NCBI RefSeq assembly: GCF_001623075.1 | Contig: NZ_LMCF01000016.1 | Location: 87,635 to 151,634, forward strand | Direction: 5' to 3' | Source of the DNA: Pseudovibrio sp. Ad37 | Lineage (GTDB): Bacteria > Pseudomonadota > Alphaproteobacteria > Rhizobiales > Stappiaceae | DNA length: 64,000 nucleotides | Translations under genes and position numbers: made by a program | The notes under the pieces: generated by a model | What the model was told of the DNA's origin: nothing | The model's database searches: none | The model's input: the letters and a program-made list of their open reading frames with translations, nothing else | Shown: one piece after another, positions 1 to 8,526 of the stretch | Layout of the letters: every line of letters starts with the position of its first letter | Position numbering within the stretch: the stretch's first letter is position 1

Positions 1-495
1 CAATCGGAGCGCACTTCTCGCGAAGGCAGTTTTCCGGGACAAATTTTATCTCGCGAATCGTCATAATTACTTTTGAAGTTGTTCTCGTTGCAAAGCTGTC
101 TGCTCAACGTGAGGCCAGCTGATAGTGTTATTTACGCTTCATATCCTCTTATAAGAACTTTGCCAAGTCGTTGACTATAGGCTTTTGGTTAGCGGCTATT
201 AATGGATATTGTGGGATGGAAATAAAGTATCATTTCCCAAAATATAGTTTCATCCTAATGTACGTATTATCAAAATAAAATATCATCCTATTTCTTTCTG
301 ATATATGACCGCTTCACAACGGAATTTTGTGGAGTCGGCCTAATGGCTGGGTAATCCCGGCGTTGTTGCATAAAGGGCGAAGGCGCCTTTATGCAACAAC
401 GCCGATACTCCCCATCAATTGAAGGATGTGGGTTGCAGTGCATCCAAGAAAGCTGAGAGGTATCGCGGTGTTGCAAAGTGTTCTATGTTTGTTTC
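1..495. other. Gene-free left edge
   Basis: AT-rich leader of about 495 bases before rmuC. Short reading frames here show no recognisable protein and no good start context. The only clear structure is the perfect inverted repeat at 358-404, listed separately. The promoter of rmuC presumably lies here, but I cannot place its boxes. Confidence 0.6.
358..404. repeat. Perfect 19-bp inverted repeat with 9-base spacer
   Basis: Left arm 358-376 (CGGCGTTGTTGCATAAAGG) and right arm 386-404 are exact reverse complements around GCGAAGGCG. The arm reads like the terminal repeats of some IS families that begin GGC-TTGTTGCA; that resemblance is from memory. It could be two abutting IS ends left by a deletion, or a simple hairpin. 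It has no T-tract, so it is not a typical terminator. Confidence 0.7.
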
Positions 496-1704
496 ATGGA
501 ACAGACAGTCTTCACATACGGTGCATTCACCCTCTCATATATTCAGGCAGCCATAGTCAGTGGAGGCCTTTTTTTCCTTTTGCTGCTCATCTGGATCATG
601 AGCCTGCGCGCAAAACTTAACAAAGTGCGTGGTACATCGGTGCTGGAGCAAAAGCGGGCAGAATACACAGAAGCCGCACTGGCAGATCTGGTCCGCTCTC
701 AAGGAGAAATGACAGGCCGTATGCAAACCATGGCAGAGGTTTTTGGCTCCCGTCAGTCAGATCTGATGCGTGTGGTGAATGATCGCCTTGATGGTCTTGG
801 TAAAACGCTGGGTGCGTCTGTTCTGGAAACCCATCGTCAAACCCATGCCAGTCTGACAGGCCTGCAGGAGCGTATGGCACTGCTCGACAAAGCGAATAAA
901 ACCATGGGTGAGCTGGCAGGGCAGGTGACTGATCTGCAGATGGTTTTGAATGACAAGCAAACCCGGGGTGCATTTGGTCAAGGACGTATGGAGGCAATCA
1001 TTGATGACGCATTGCCACCAACAAGCTTCTCGTTTCAAAGCTCACTCTCCAATCGCTCCCGGCCTGACTGTCTGATCCATATGCCGACGGGTGCCCCGCC
1101 GTTGGTGGTGGATGCCAAGTTCCCCCTGGAAGCTTTCGCTGCCATCAAGGATGCAGAAACCAAGCAGGACTTGAAAGAAGCTGCCGCTCGCTTCCGAAAG
1201 GATATCTCCAAGCATCTAGAAGACATCGCAGGTAAGTATTTGCTTCCGGGTGAGACGCAGGACACGGCGCTTATGTTTGTGCCCTCTGAGAGCCTTTTCG
1301 CTGAGATCCACGAAGGTTTCCCTGACCTGACGCAAAAAGCCCACCGCCTGCGCGTGGTCATCGTCTCACCGTCTCTGCTTGTTCTTGCTGTGCAGGTTAT
1401 TCAATCTGTGCTGCGCGATGCCCGCATGCGCGAACAGGCTCATTTCATTCAGGCTGAAGTTGGTAAACTCCTGCTGGATGTTGGCCGTCTGACAGAGCGT
1501 GTCTCCAAACTGCAAACCCATTTTGCCCAGACCAACAAAGATCTGGATCAGATCATGATCTCAGGCGACAAAATCGGCAATCGAGCTCGCAAGATTGATG
1601 AGATGCAATTGGGCGGCAAAGCAACAGATCACGTCTCCTCAGCTGCATCACAAGCCCCACAAACAACACACCTTGCAGAAGATGAGTTGCCATCCCCCTT
1701 TTAG
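496..1704 (+). CDS. rmuC: DNA recombination protein RmuC family
   Basis: About 402 residues. An N-terminal membrane segment (roughly residues 8-30) is followed by a long coiled-coil stretch and then the RmuC domain, a PD-(D/E)xK-like nuclease fold; the stretch LVVDAKFPLEAF fits its core. RmuC limits inversions and other rearrangements at short inverted repeats in E. coli, by an unclear mechanism. The frame is open from a GTG at 478, but ATG at 496 (MEQTVFTYG) gives a better membrane-anchor N-terminus; neither has a strong ribosome site. It stands alone, 19 bases before the convergent lysR gene. Confidence 0.85.
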   Translation: MEQTVFTYGAFTLSYIQAAIVSGGLFFLLLLIWIMSLRAKLNKVRGTSVLEQKRAEYTEAALADLVRSQGEMTGRMQTMAEVFGSRQSDLMRVVNDRLDGLGKTLGASVLETHRQTHASLTGLQERMALLDKANKTMGELAGQVTDLQMVLNDKQTRGAFGQGRMEAIIDDALPPTSFSFQSSLSNRSRPDCLIHMPTGAPPLVVDAKFPLEAFAAIKDAETKQDLKEAAARFRKDISKHLEDIAGKYLLPGETQDTALMFVPSESLFAEIHEGFPDLTQKAHRLRVVIVSPSLLVLAVQVIQSVLRDARMREQAHFIQAEVGKLLLDVGRLTERVSKLQTHFAQTNKDLDQIMISGDKIGNRARKIDEMQLGGKATDHVSSAASQAPQTTHLAEDELPSPF

Positions 1705-1723
1705 TTTGATCGGCGATAAGCAG

Positions 1724-2641
1724 CTACTCGATCTGTAGAAGATGATCACGCAAGGCAGCCACTGCCGGCCGCCTCCAGGCAGCTGAACTCCCAACAATGT
1801 AATAGGTGTTCCCCGTCATATGCCGTGCAGAGACTGGCTCGATCAGTGTCCCATCCGCCAGATCTTTCTCAATGAGCAAAGAGGGAAGCAAGGCAAGGCC
1901 AAGGCCCTGACGCGTAGCCTCCAATACCATGAAGAAATGCTCGAAGGAAAGGGAGGTGTCTCCGGGCAAGTAGCTTGAAAGCTTATGTGCCTCCGCCCAG
2001 TATTCCCAACTGCCCAGGCGCGTGGAGTGAATGAGTCGGGGGAGACCCAGAAGATCTTTTATGCTCTCCGGCTGGGTATCCCCCAACAGGCTTGGATGAC
2101 AGACCAGAACCATTTCTTCATCACAAATCCGGAAGCTCTCCAGAGCAGGCCAACTGCCACGCCCCACAGTAAGTGCCACATCCACACTGGAAGGATCCCA
2201 GTTGACCGGATCTTTATGACCAGCTGAAAAGTCGGCTGGGATGGTAACAAGATCAACGCTGATGGCGGGATAGGCCTGCTTAAAGCCTTTGATCCGCTCC
2301 ATGAACCAGAGATTGGCAAGTGAGGGTAGCGTCCCGATACGCAGCTGACCTGAAACAGACCCCTTCAATTCATGCTCAAGATCTTCAACCAGCTTCAATG
2401 CATTCTTTGCCTTCTGGCTCAGCAGCAGCCCATCTTGAGTAAGTGCCAGCGTTTTCCCCTGACGCGAAAACAGCACCAGTCCCAACTGCTCTTCCAAATT
2501 CTGAATGCGGCGGGACACAGCCCCTTGCGTAATGCCAAGCTCCCGTGCCGCCCGGGTAAAGCTCCCATGGCGCGCTGCTGCATCAAAAACAGGAAGAACA
2601 GAGAGGATCTGCGAAGTGATCGAAAGACTATGTCGGCTCAT
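1724..2641 (-). CDS. LysR-family transcriptional regulator
   Basis: 305 residues, usual LysR length. The N-terminal winged helix-turn-helix covers about residues 12-70 (FDAAARHGSFTRAARELG, then ITQGAVSRRIQNLEEQLG), followed by the LysR substrate-binding fold. The overall look is of the GcvA/AmpR-like branch. It is divergent from the VOC-nitrilase cluster at 2814, the standard arrangement for a LysR regulator and its target. A perfect T-N11-A palindrome lies just upstream of its start (2645-2659). I infer that it controls itself and the nitrilase cluster; the inducer is unknown. Confidence 0.88.
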   Translation of the reverse strand: MSRHSLSITSQILSVLPVFDAAARHGSFTRAARELGITQGAVSRRIQNLEEQLGLVLFSRQGKTLALTQDGLLLSQKAKNALKLVEDLEHELKGSVSGQLRIGTLPSLANLWFMERIKGFKQAYPAISVDLVTIPADFSAGHKDPVNWDPSSVDVALTVGRGSWPALESFRICDEEMVLVCHPSLLGDTQPESIKDLLGLPRLIHSTRLGSWEYWAEAHKLSSYLPGDTSLSFEHFFMVLEATRQGLGLALLPSLLIEKDLADGTLIEPVSARHMTGNTYYIVGSSAAWRRPAVAALRDHLLQIE

Positions 2642-2644
2642 GCT

Positions 2645-2659
2645 ATGAGTTTAACTCAT
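2645..2659. promoter_or_regulatory. Candidate LysR operator (T-N11-A palindrome)
   Basis: ATGAGTTTAACTCAT is a perfect 7+1+7 palindrome with the T-N11-A layout of LysR sites (T at 2646, A at 2658). It begins 3 bases upstream of the lysR start, in the divergent intergenic region shared with the VOC-nitrilase genes. A half-site-like ATGAGTTT recurs near 2719. The position suits autorepression plus activation of the divergent genes. Confidence 0.55.
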
Positions 2660-2813
2660 GTCTATGTGACTGTCATTGGTCTATCTATGAGATTTTACGT
2701 AGTTTAAAACAACTCCAGCATGAGTTTTGGGTATAGAGCCTATTCTAGGTAAGTGGCCTTCAAGGTTTCTACCAGAATACGGATTTTAGTTTGCAAGTAA
2801 GGTGAGGCTGAAC

Positions 2814-3239
2814 ATGGCGCGTCCATTCCATCTGGCATTTCCGATTGATGATCTGGAACAGACCAAAACGTTCTACATGGGCGTGCTTGGGTGTAAGCAA
2901 GGCCGAGAACTTGAAGGCAAGTGGGTCGATTTTGACCTGTTCGGACACCAGATGTCCGCCCACCTTCGTGAAAAAACACAGTTTCCCCTTGGAGTCACTG
3001 GTGTCGTTGATGGCGACGCTGTGCCCATTCCTCACTTTGGCGTTGTTTTGCCAATGGATGAATGGAAGATGCTTGCTGATCGACTGAAAACACATGAAAC
3101 TATTGAATGGTTGCTGGAGCCTAAGATCAGGTTCGAAGGGCAACCGGGAGAGCAGGGAACTTTTTTCATTAAAGACCCCTCGGGCAATGCTCTCGAATTC
3201 AAGGCATTCGCCAGTGACTCCGATATTTTCGCAACCTGA
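2814..3239 (+). CDS. VOC (glyoxalase/dioxygenase fold) protein
   Basis: About 141 residues. It opens with the typical VOC strand FHLAFPIDDLEQTKTFYMGV and ends with DPSGNALEFKAF, whose His and Glu are the usual metal ligands of the first and last strands. The family includes glyoxalase I, extradiol dioxygenases and resistance proteins; the substrate here cannot be told. ATG 2814 is chosen over GTG 2802 because AAGGTGAGG sits about 6 bases before it. It ends 10 bases before the first nitrilase, so the two are probably co-transcribed. Confidence 0.82.
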   Translation: MARPFHLAFPIDDLEQTKTFYMGVLGCKQGRELEGKWVDFDLFGHQMSAHLREKTQFPLGVTGVVDGDAVPIPHFGVVLPMDEWKMLADRLKTHETIEWLLEPKIRFEGQPGEQGTFFIKDPSGNALEFKAFASDSDIFAT

Positions 3240-3249
3240 GTAGATCCCC

Positions 3250-4248
3250 ATGGAAATTTTAGAAGCAACACATACAACACAAAACCCTGCCGCATCTGAC
3301 AAGATCAAAGTCGCGCTCGCACAGATCGCTCCGGTCTGGTTGAAGCGCGATGAAACACTGAAAAAAGTGGCTGATGCGGTAGAACTTGCAGGAAAACAAG
3401 GCTGCCAGCTTGTCACCTTTGGCGAAGCGTTGGTTCCGGGCTACCCGTTCTGGATAGAACGCACAGACGGTGCACGTTTCAACGACCCGAAGCAAAAAGC
3501 AATTTACGCGGAGTATCTTGAGCAAGGCGTCGTGATCGAAGACGGTCACCTGGACGATATTTGCGCGATTGCGAAAAAGTATAGCATCGCTGTGTATCTC
3601 GGTGTCATGGAGCGGGCTGCAAACAGAAGCGGTCATAGTCTCTATTGTTCGCTGGTCTACATCGACCAGAATGGTGAGATCGGCTCCTCACACCGCAAAC
3701 TCCAACCAACCTACGAAGAGCGCCTTGCATGGGCGCCGGGCGACGGCAATGGCTTACGTGTCCATCCGCTGGGCCGCTTCACCGTAGGTGGTCTCAACTG
3801 CTTCGAAAACTGGATGCCTCTGTCCCGTGCTGCTCTTTATGCGCAAGGAGAAGATCTGCACGTCGCAGTTTGGCCGGGTGGACTGCACAACACCGAAGAT
3901 ACAACCCGCTTTGTTGCCAAAGAAAGCAGAAGCTATGTGATTTCAGTCTCTGGCCTCATGCGACCAAAGGACTTCCCGGAAGACACGCTGGAGCTTGCAA
4001 AGATCCTCGAGAACAGCGATGACTTTCTCGCAAACGGTGGTTCTTGCATCTCTGCGCCAGATGGGTCTTGGGTTGTTGAGCCACAAGTCGGTAAGGAAGT
4101 TCTGATCACAGCAGAACTGGATCATGCCGTGGTACGCGGTGAACGCCAGAACTTTGATCCAACGGGCCATTACAGCCGACCAGATGTGACGCGCTTGGTC
4201 GTTGATCGGAAACGTCAACAACTCGCGGATTTCATCGACGCTGAATAA
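3250..4248 (+). CDS. Nitrilase, copy 1
   Basis: 332 residues, typical of the carbon-nitrogen hydrolase superfamily, nitrilase branch, which hydrolyses R-CN to the acid and ammonia. The catalytic triad is visible: Glu59 (FGEALVPGYPFW), Lys150 (HRKLQP) and Cys184 (GGLNCFENWMP). Near the C-terminus lies DPTGHYSRPDV, as in bacterial nitrilases. It follows the VOC gene by 10 bases. The residue after the catalytic Cys is Phe, against Ala in copy 2; this position influences substrate choice in nitrilases. The natural substrate is unknown. Confidence 0.92.
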   Translation: MEILEATHTTQNPAASDKIKVALAQIAPVWLKRDETLKKVADAVELAGKQGCQLVTFGEALVPGYPFWIERTDGARFNDPKQKAIYAEYLEQGVVIEDGHLDDICAIAKKYSIAVYLGVMERAANRSGHSLYCSLVYIDQNGEIGSSHRKLQPTYEERLAWAPGDGNGLRVHPLGRFTVGGLNCFENWMPLSRAALYAQGEDLHVAVWPGGLHNTEDTTRFVAKESRSYVISVSGLMRPKDFPEDTLELAKILENSDDFLANGGSCISAPDGSWVVEPQVGKEVLITAELDHAVVRGERQNFDPTGHYSRPDVTRLVVDRKRQQLADFIDAE

Positions 4249-4503
4249 ATTTAAGTACTCAGGCGGATTTATTGGGGCAGGGTTTTGATTAGCTTAGGTT
4301 TCTTCTCTCAAAAAATTCAGTAAAGTTGAGTGATCCAACCAGCTACAGGCACCCCTGCCTCATAGTAAGATCAAGATCTGAAACAATAGAATCTCAAAGC
4401 AGGTAGTGCTGACGTGCTTCATTGCCTGAATGATAGACTCTGTTGTTTGCAGCCCCGCCAAACCCGAGTGTGATCTTCGCATCTGCAAGCTGAGTATTGA
4501 ATC
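4249..4503. other. Spacer between the two nitrilase genes
   Basis: 255 bases with no gene. Unlike the flanking coding sequences, the leader of copy 1 and this leader are not obviously similar apart from the bases next to the ATG. It may hold a separate promoter for copy 2. No terminator hairpin with a T-tract was seen. Confidence 0.5.
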
Positions 4504-5502
4504 ATGGAAATTTTAGAAGCAACGCATTTATCTCACAATCCGTCCGCATCTGACAAAATCAAAGTCGCGCTCGCACAGATCGCTCCAGTTTGGCTGAAGC
4601 GTGAAGCGACCTTGGACAAAGTGATTGATGCAGTCGAGCTTGCTGGCAAACAGGGCTGCCAGCTTGTGGCGTTTGGAGAGACACTGGTCCCGGGCTATCC
4701 GTTCTGGATAGAACGCACAGACGGTGCTCGCTTCAATGACCCAAAGCAAAAGGCCATGTACGCCAAATGCCTTGATCAAGCCGTGGTGATTGAGGACGGT
4801 CATCTGGATGCACTTTGCGCTGCGGCGAAGAAACACAGCATCTCAGTCTATCTCGGCGTAATGGAGCGGGCCGCAAACCGAAGCGGACACAGCCTTTATT
4901 GCACGCTGGTCTATATCGACCAGAATGGTGGGATCGGTTCCGCGCATCGCAAATTGCAGCCAAGCTATGCAGAACGTCTGGCTTGGGCTCCAGGAGATGG
5001 CAACGGCTTACGTGTCCATCCGTTGGGCCGCTTTACGGTTGGTGGTCTGAACTGTGCTGAAAACTGGATGCCATTGTCACGCGTTGCTCTGTATGCGCAA
5101 GGAGAAGACCTGCACGTAGCCGTCTGGCCGGGTGGCCTGCGAAACACAGAGGATCCAACACGTTTTGTTGCCAAAGAAAGCAGAAGCTACGTGCTGTCAG
5201 TCTCAGGGCTGATGCGCGCTGCAGACTTTCCAAAGGATACGCCTGAGCTGGCTGAAATCCTTGAAAACAGCGGTGAGTTTCTTGCTGACGGTGGATCTTG
5301 CATCGCTGCGCCAGATGGATCCTGGGTGATGGCGCCACAAGTTGGCAAAGAACTCTTGATCACAGCACAACTGGACCACGCCTTGGTGCGAGCAGACCGC
5401 CAACTCTTTGATCCGACCGGTCATTACAGCCGACCGGATGTTACCCGTCTTGTCGTCGACCGTAAGCGCCAACAGCTTGCTGAATTCGTCGATTCTGAAT
5501 AA
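4504..5502 (+). CDS. Nitrilase, copy 2 (tandem paralogue)
   Basis: 332 residues, same length as copy 1 with no gaps and about 50 differences by my count (about 85% identical). The triad Glu59, Lys150, Cys184 is kept. The active-site motif reads GLNCAENWMP, so residue 185 is Ala instead of Phe. Differences are spread along the protein, with clusters around residues 88-114 and 233-265. Both copies look intact, so this is a maintained duplication and not a decaying one. A change in substrate range is the obvious inference. Confidence 0.92.
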   Translation: MEILEATHLSHNPSASDKIKVALAQIAPVWLKREATLDKVIDAVELAGKQGCQLVAFGETLVPGYPFWIERTDGARFNDPKQKAMYAKCLDQAVVIEDGHLDALCAAAKKHSISVYLGVMERAANRSGHSLYCTLVYIDQNGGIGSAHRKLQPSYAERLAWAPGDGNGLRVHPLGRFTVGGLNCAENWMPLSRVALYAQGEDLHVAVWPGGLRNTEDPTRFVAKESRSYVLSVSGLMRAADFPKDTPELAEILENSGEFLADGGSCIAAPDGSWVMAPQVGKELLITAQLDHALVRADRQLFDPTGHYSRPDVTRLVVDRKRQQLAEFVDSE

Positions 5503-5591
5503 AACAAAAACCAGATTGATATATTACAGCGTGTTTAACAGATGGGCCTGCTGGGTCTCAAATAAGAATACGCTCAACAATGGAGTGCTGC

Positions 5592-6536
5592 ATGAACCTG
5601 GTCTTATCTCTCAAAAGCTTCAACGAACCTGAGTGGATCGACCGTTTGCTGGCGCTTCTTCCCAATCGAAAGATCGAGGGTTGGAACGGGGGTGTATCTG
5701 AGCCAGAAAAAGCAGAGTATCTCCTTGCTTGGAAGCCGGATCCTGCCGCCTTTTCCGCGCTGCCCAACCTCAAAGTAATCTTCTCGCTAGGGGCTGGTGT
5801 CGACCATTTGACCTCGTTGCCAGAGCTCCCCAGCCTCCCGTTGGTTCGGATTGTTGATCCAGATCTCACCAGTCGCATGACAGAATGGGTGGTCTTCCAA
5901 ACGTTACTCCACCATCGTCAACACCTGACTTACGCGGCTCAGCAAGAAGCAGGTGTTTGGAATGGACACAGGCAGTGGGCAGCAAAAGATGTGCGCGTTG
6001 GTATTCTGGGGCTTGGTGAGCTGGGTTTAGATTCAGCAAAAGCACTCAAAGCGCTGGGCTTCAACGTTGCCGGCTGGTCTCGCACGCCAAAAGATGCTGA
6101 CGGTATTGAGAGCTTTTCCGGTGAAGACCAGCTGGAGCCGTTTTTGAATCGCACAGACATTCTGGTCAATCTGTTGCCCTCCACACCTGCCACACACAAG
6201 CTGGTAAATGCAGACCGGTTGGCCATGTTGTCTCATACCGGAGCGTTAGGTGGTCCTGTTTACATCAACGCCGGACGCGGGGCGACTCAGGATGAAACCG
6301 CGATCGATGCGGCTCTGACATCCGGCCAGCTCAAAGGCGCAAGCCTTGACGTGTTCGCTATTGAGCCTCTGGTGGACACAAGTCCTCTTTGGCAACAGAA
6401 AAACTGCATCATCACGCCACATGTCGCGGCTGAGAGCGACCTGCAAGCTCTTTCAGAATATGTTGCGCAGCAAATCAAGGGCTTTGAACGTGGTGACGCG
6501 CTCGAAAACCTCGTCGACCTTGATGTTGGATACTAG
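5592..6536 (+). CDS. D-2-hydroxyacid dehydrogenase, GhrA-like (glyoxylate/hydroxypyruvate reductase)
   Basis: About 314 residues. NAD(P)-binding Rossmann motif GILGLGELG, then the family's INAGRGATQDE stretch and a C-terminal ITPHVAAES carrying the catalytic His. The family interconverts 2-keto acids and D-2-hydroxy acids in the cytosol. ATG 5592 is preferred to 5580 because GGAG lies 6 bases before it. It follows nitrilase copy 2 by 89 bases on the same strand, so it may use 2-hydroxy acids released from hydroxynitriles; that link is inference. Confidence 0.85.
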   Translation: MNLVLSLKSFNEPEWIDRLLALLPNRKIEGWNGGVSEPEKAEYLLAWKPDPAAFSALPNLKVIFSLGAGVDHLTSLPELPSLPLVRIVDPDLTSRMTEWVVFQTLLHHRQHLTYAAQQEAGVWNGHRQWAAKDVRVGILGLGELGLDSAKALKALGFNVAGWSRTPKDADGIESFSGEDQLEPFLNRTDILVNLLPSTPATHKLVNADRLAMLSHTGALGGPVYINAGRGATQDETAIDAALTSGQLKGASLDVFAIEPLVDTSPLWQQKNCIITPHVAAESDLQALSEYVAQQIKGFERGDALENLVDLDVGY

Positions 6537-6668
6537 GTTTATCAAATTCTTGATGAAACCTTAGTTTAGAGTGCCAAATATCTGAAGAAGTTGAGTGCGC
6601 GGATCAATCTAAGGTTTAGCTGCTAGGGGTAGCATCAAACACAACTATAACAATTAGATTGTGACCTG

Positions 6669-6884
6669 ATGCTCTCCATACTCCGAGGTTTGTTCCAGCG
6701 AGATCTGGGCAGCGCGACTATTGAATTCAGCCTCATCTCCGGCCTCATTGCTCTGGCGATTCTTGCCATGGTGTCCGCGCCAACGCTCACCAACTCCTCC
6801 TTTATTGCTGAGAATGCGACTTCGCAGCCCAATGCAGCCGAGCCCGATCTTCAATTGTGGGAACTCGTGAAACCAAACAATTAA
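6669..6884 (+). CDS. Flp/Fap-type pilin-like protein of the Tad system
   Basis: 71 residues. A class III prepilin signal is clear: cleavage between Gly14 and Ser15, Glu at +5 (SATIEF), then a hydrophobic helix (LISGLIALAILAMV). Flp pilins usually carry Tyr after the Glu; here it is Phe, as in TadE/TadF pseudopilins, so it could be either the major pilin or a minor one. It lies directly upstream of the prepilin peptidase gene, the standard place for flp. Confidence 0.72.
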   Translation: MLSILRGLFQRDLGSATIEFSLISGLIALAILAMVSAPTLTNSSFIAENATSQPNAAEPDLQLWELVKPNN

Positions 6885-6993
6885 ATTTGTAAATAAATGA
6901 GTTTTAACGAGATAAAAATATCAGGTGTTAAGGCCTTCTTTGGAATTACCCCTGCAAAACCTTAACATGGTATTTGTTGGGGGAGATCACGAC

Positions 6994-7506
6994 ATGATTG
7001 CAAATGGACTACTGATCATTTTTCCATTGCTGCTTGCAATCGCTGCATTCTTTGATCTCTTCACAATGACGATTCCAAATAAGCTCAACCTGATTATTGT
7101 CGTTGCCTTTGTCAGTTTAGCTTTCATATCGCAATTACCCTTGGAACAGGTCGGCATGAGCTTCGCACTCGGGCTCAGCGTGATGGTTGTCGGCTTCGGA
7201 TTGTTCGCGCTCGGTGTCATGGGCGGCGGAGATGTGAAGTTTCTCGCCGCAAACTCTCTTTGGCTCGGCCTTTCGATGAACATGCTGGACTTCATTTTGC
7301 TGACCAGCATTTATGGCGGTGCATTAACGCTTGTTATCTTGGCCTTGCGCAAGGTTCCGTACTTCCCGCAGTTCATGCATGGGCAAGAATGGCTCTTAAG
7401 ATTGCATGACAGAAAAGCAGGTGTCCCATACGGGATTGCAATCGCAATTGCGGGGATTCAGGTGTACCCGAATACCTTCTGGTTTGCTCAAATTCCAACT
7501 TTCTGA
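6994..7506 (+). CDS. cpaA: Prepilin peptidase CpaA/TadV
   Basis: About 170 residues, all membrane-embedded, the short A24 peptidase form lacking the methylase domain. The two catalytic aspartates are visible: Asp21 (FFDLFTMTIPNK) and Asp80 (MGGGDVKF). It cleaves the Flp and TadE-type prepilins. ATG 6994 follows GGGGAG at a spacing of about 8 bases; the frame is open further upstream, but those extra residues look non-coding. Confidence 0.88.
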   Translation: MIANGLLIIFPLLLAIAAFFDLFTMTIPNKLNLIIVVAFVSLAFISQLPLEQVGMSFALGLSVMVVGFGLFALGVMGGGDVKFLAANSLWLGLSMNMLDFILLTSIYGGALTLVILALRKVPYFPQFMHGQEWLLRLHDRKAGVPYGIAIAIAGIQVYPNTFWFAQIPTF

Positions 7507-7666
7507 GCATTTCACGAGCAAATCATCTTAGTAAAGTATTAATGTTTTAAACTAGTGTGCTTTCACTAGCGCTAACCTATTGCTGTTCATGCATATTCCT
7601 AATTTGACTCTATGCACATAAGTAAAAAATACAAATGTAGTAATGTTACGGAATATTAACTATGTC

Positions 7667-7696
7667 TTGACAGTTTTTGCTCAAATTAAGGTTAAC
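7667..7696 (+). promoter_or_regulatory. Possible promoter for the cpaB operon
   Basis: TTGACA at 7667-7672 is a perfect -35 box; a weak -10 lies about 17 bases on (near 7690, GGTTAA). It lies 41 bases before the cpaB ATG in the 230-base gap after cpaA. The -10 is poor, so this is tentative. Confidence 0.3.
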
Positions 7697-7736
7697 GAAT
7701 GCTGTTAAGCTAAATCTCTTAGAGGGTGGGTGCCAC

Positions 7737-8516
7737 ATGAAGGCCTCCAGATTACTAGTTTTAATTATTGCTTTAAGCGCCGGTGGGTTGGCCGCCTGGT
7801 TGAACCTGTCTTCCGGTTCCCGGGAGCAGTCACCAACCATTGTTGTGCAGGAACAAGAGATACCGTCACTGGAAATTCTTGTTGCAGCGCAAGACCTCAA
7901 AGTCGGCACCTCTCTAACAAAGGGTGACTTAGCCTGGGCTAAGTGGCCAGAAGAGTCTGTATCTGACGGTGTAATCTTGCGCCGCTCAAGTCCAAATGCA
8001 AACAACGAGTTTCTGGGGCAGATCATCAAAGCAGCGATGTTCGGCGGGGAACCAATTCGCGCAGAGCGTCTCATCGATACGGATAAAGGCTTCCTGGCAG
8101 CGATCCTCCCAAAAGGAAAGCGCGCCGTTGCTGTTCCGGTTGACGCAGTCTCTACCGCAGGTGGTTTCATCCTTCCCGGAGACAAAGTCGATGTGCTGGT
8201 TACCATGCAAGCCAAGAAACGCGAAGACGGCTTCATCAGTGAAACGCTCCTCGAGAACATTAAGGTGCTCGCCATCGATACCACGACAGCCTCTGAAAAT
8301 AGTGAGAAGGCGATGTCGCCAGACCAGACCGCTACACTGGAACTCTTGCCTCACGAGGCTGAGACTATCGCTCGCGCAACCCAGATGGGAACTCTCTCGC
8401 TCTCATTGCGCAGCGCAGCAGATTCCAGAGACGGTTTGAAGCAACCACCCCGCGTCAAAGGTGGTGTGAAGTTCGTAAAGTACGGGATTGCCTCCCAGTC
8501 TGTTAACGGAAATTAG
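7737..8516 (+). CDS. cpaB: Flp pilus assembly protein CpaB/RcpC
   Basis: About 259 residues. It has an N-terminal signal/anchor helix (LLVLIIALSAGGLAAWL), then an SAF-like domain (LEILVAAQDLKVGTSLTKGDL, then AVAVPVDAVSTAGGFILPGD) typical of CpaB, a periplasmic partner of the secretin. ATG 7737 is chosen because GAGGGTGGG lies about 7 bases upstream; the frame is open 60 bases earlier. It is the first gene of the cpaB-tadC run. Confidence 0.9.
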   Translation: MKASRLLVLIIALSAGGLAAWLNLSSGSREQSPTIVVQEQEIPSLEILVAAQDLKVGTSLTKGDLAWAKWPEESVSDGVILRRSSPNANNEFLGQIIKAAMFGGEPIRAERLIDTDKGFLAAILPKGKRAVAVPVDAVSTAGGFILPGDKVDVLVTMQAKKREDGFISETLLENIKVLAIDTTTASENSEKAMSPDQTATLELLPHEAETIARATQMGTLSLSLRSAADSRDGLKQPPRVKGGVKFVKYGIASQSVNGN

Positions 8517-8526
8517 TAGGTAAACT

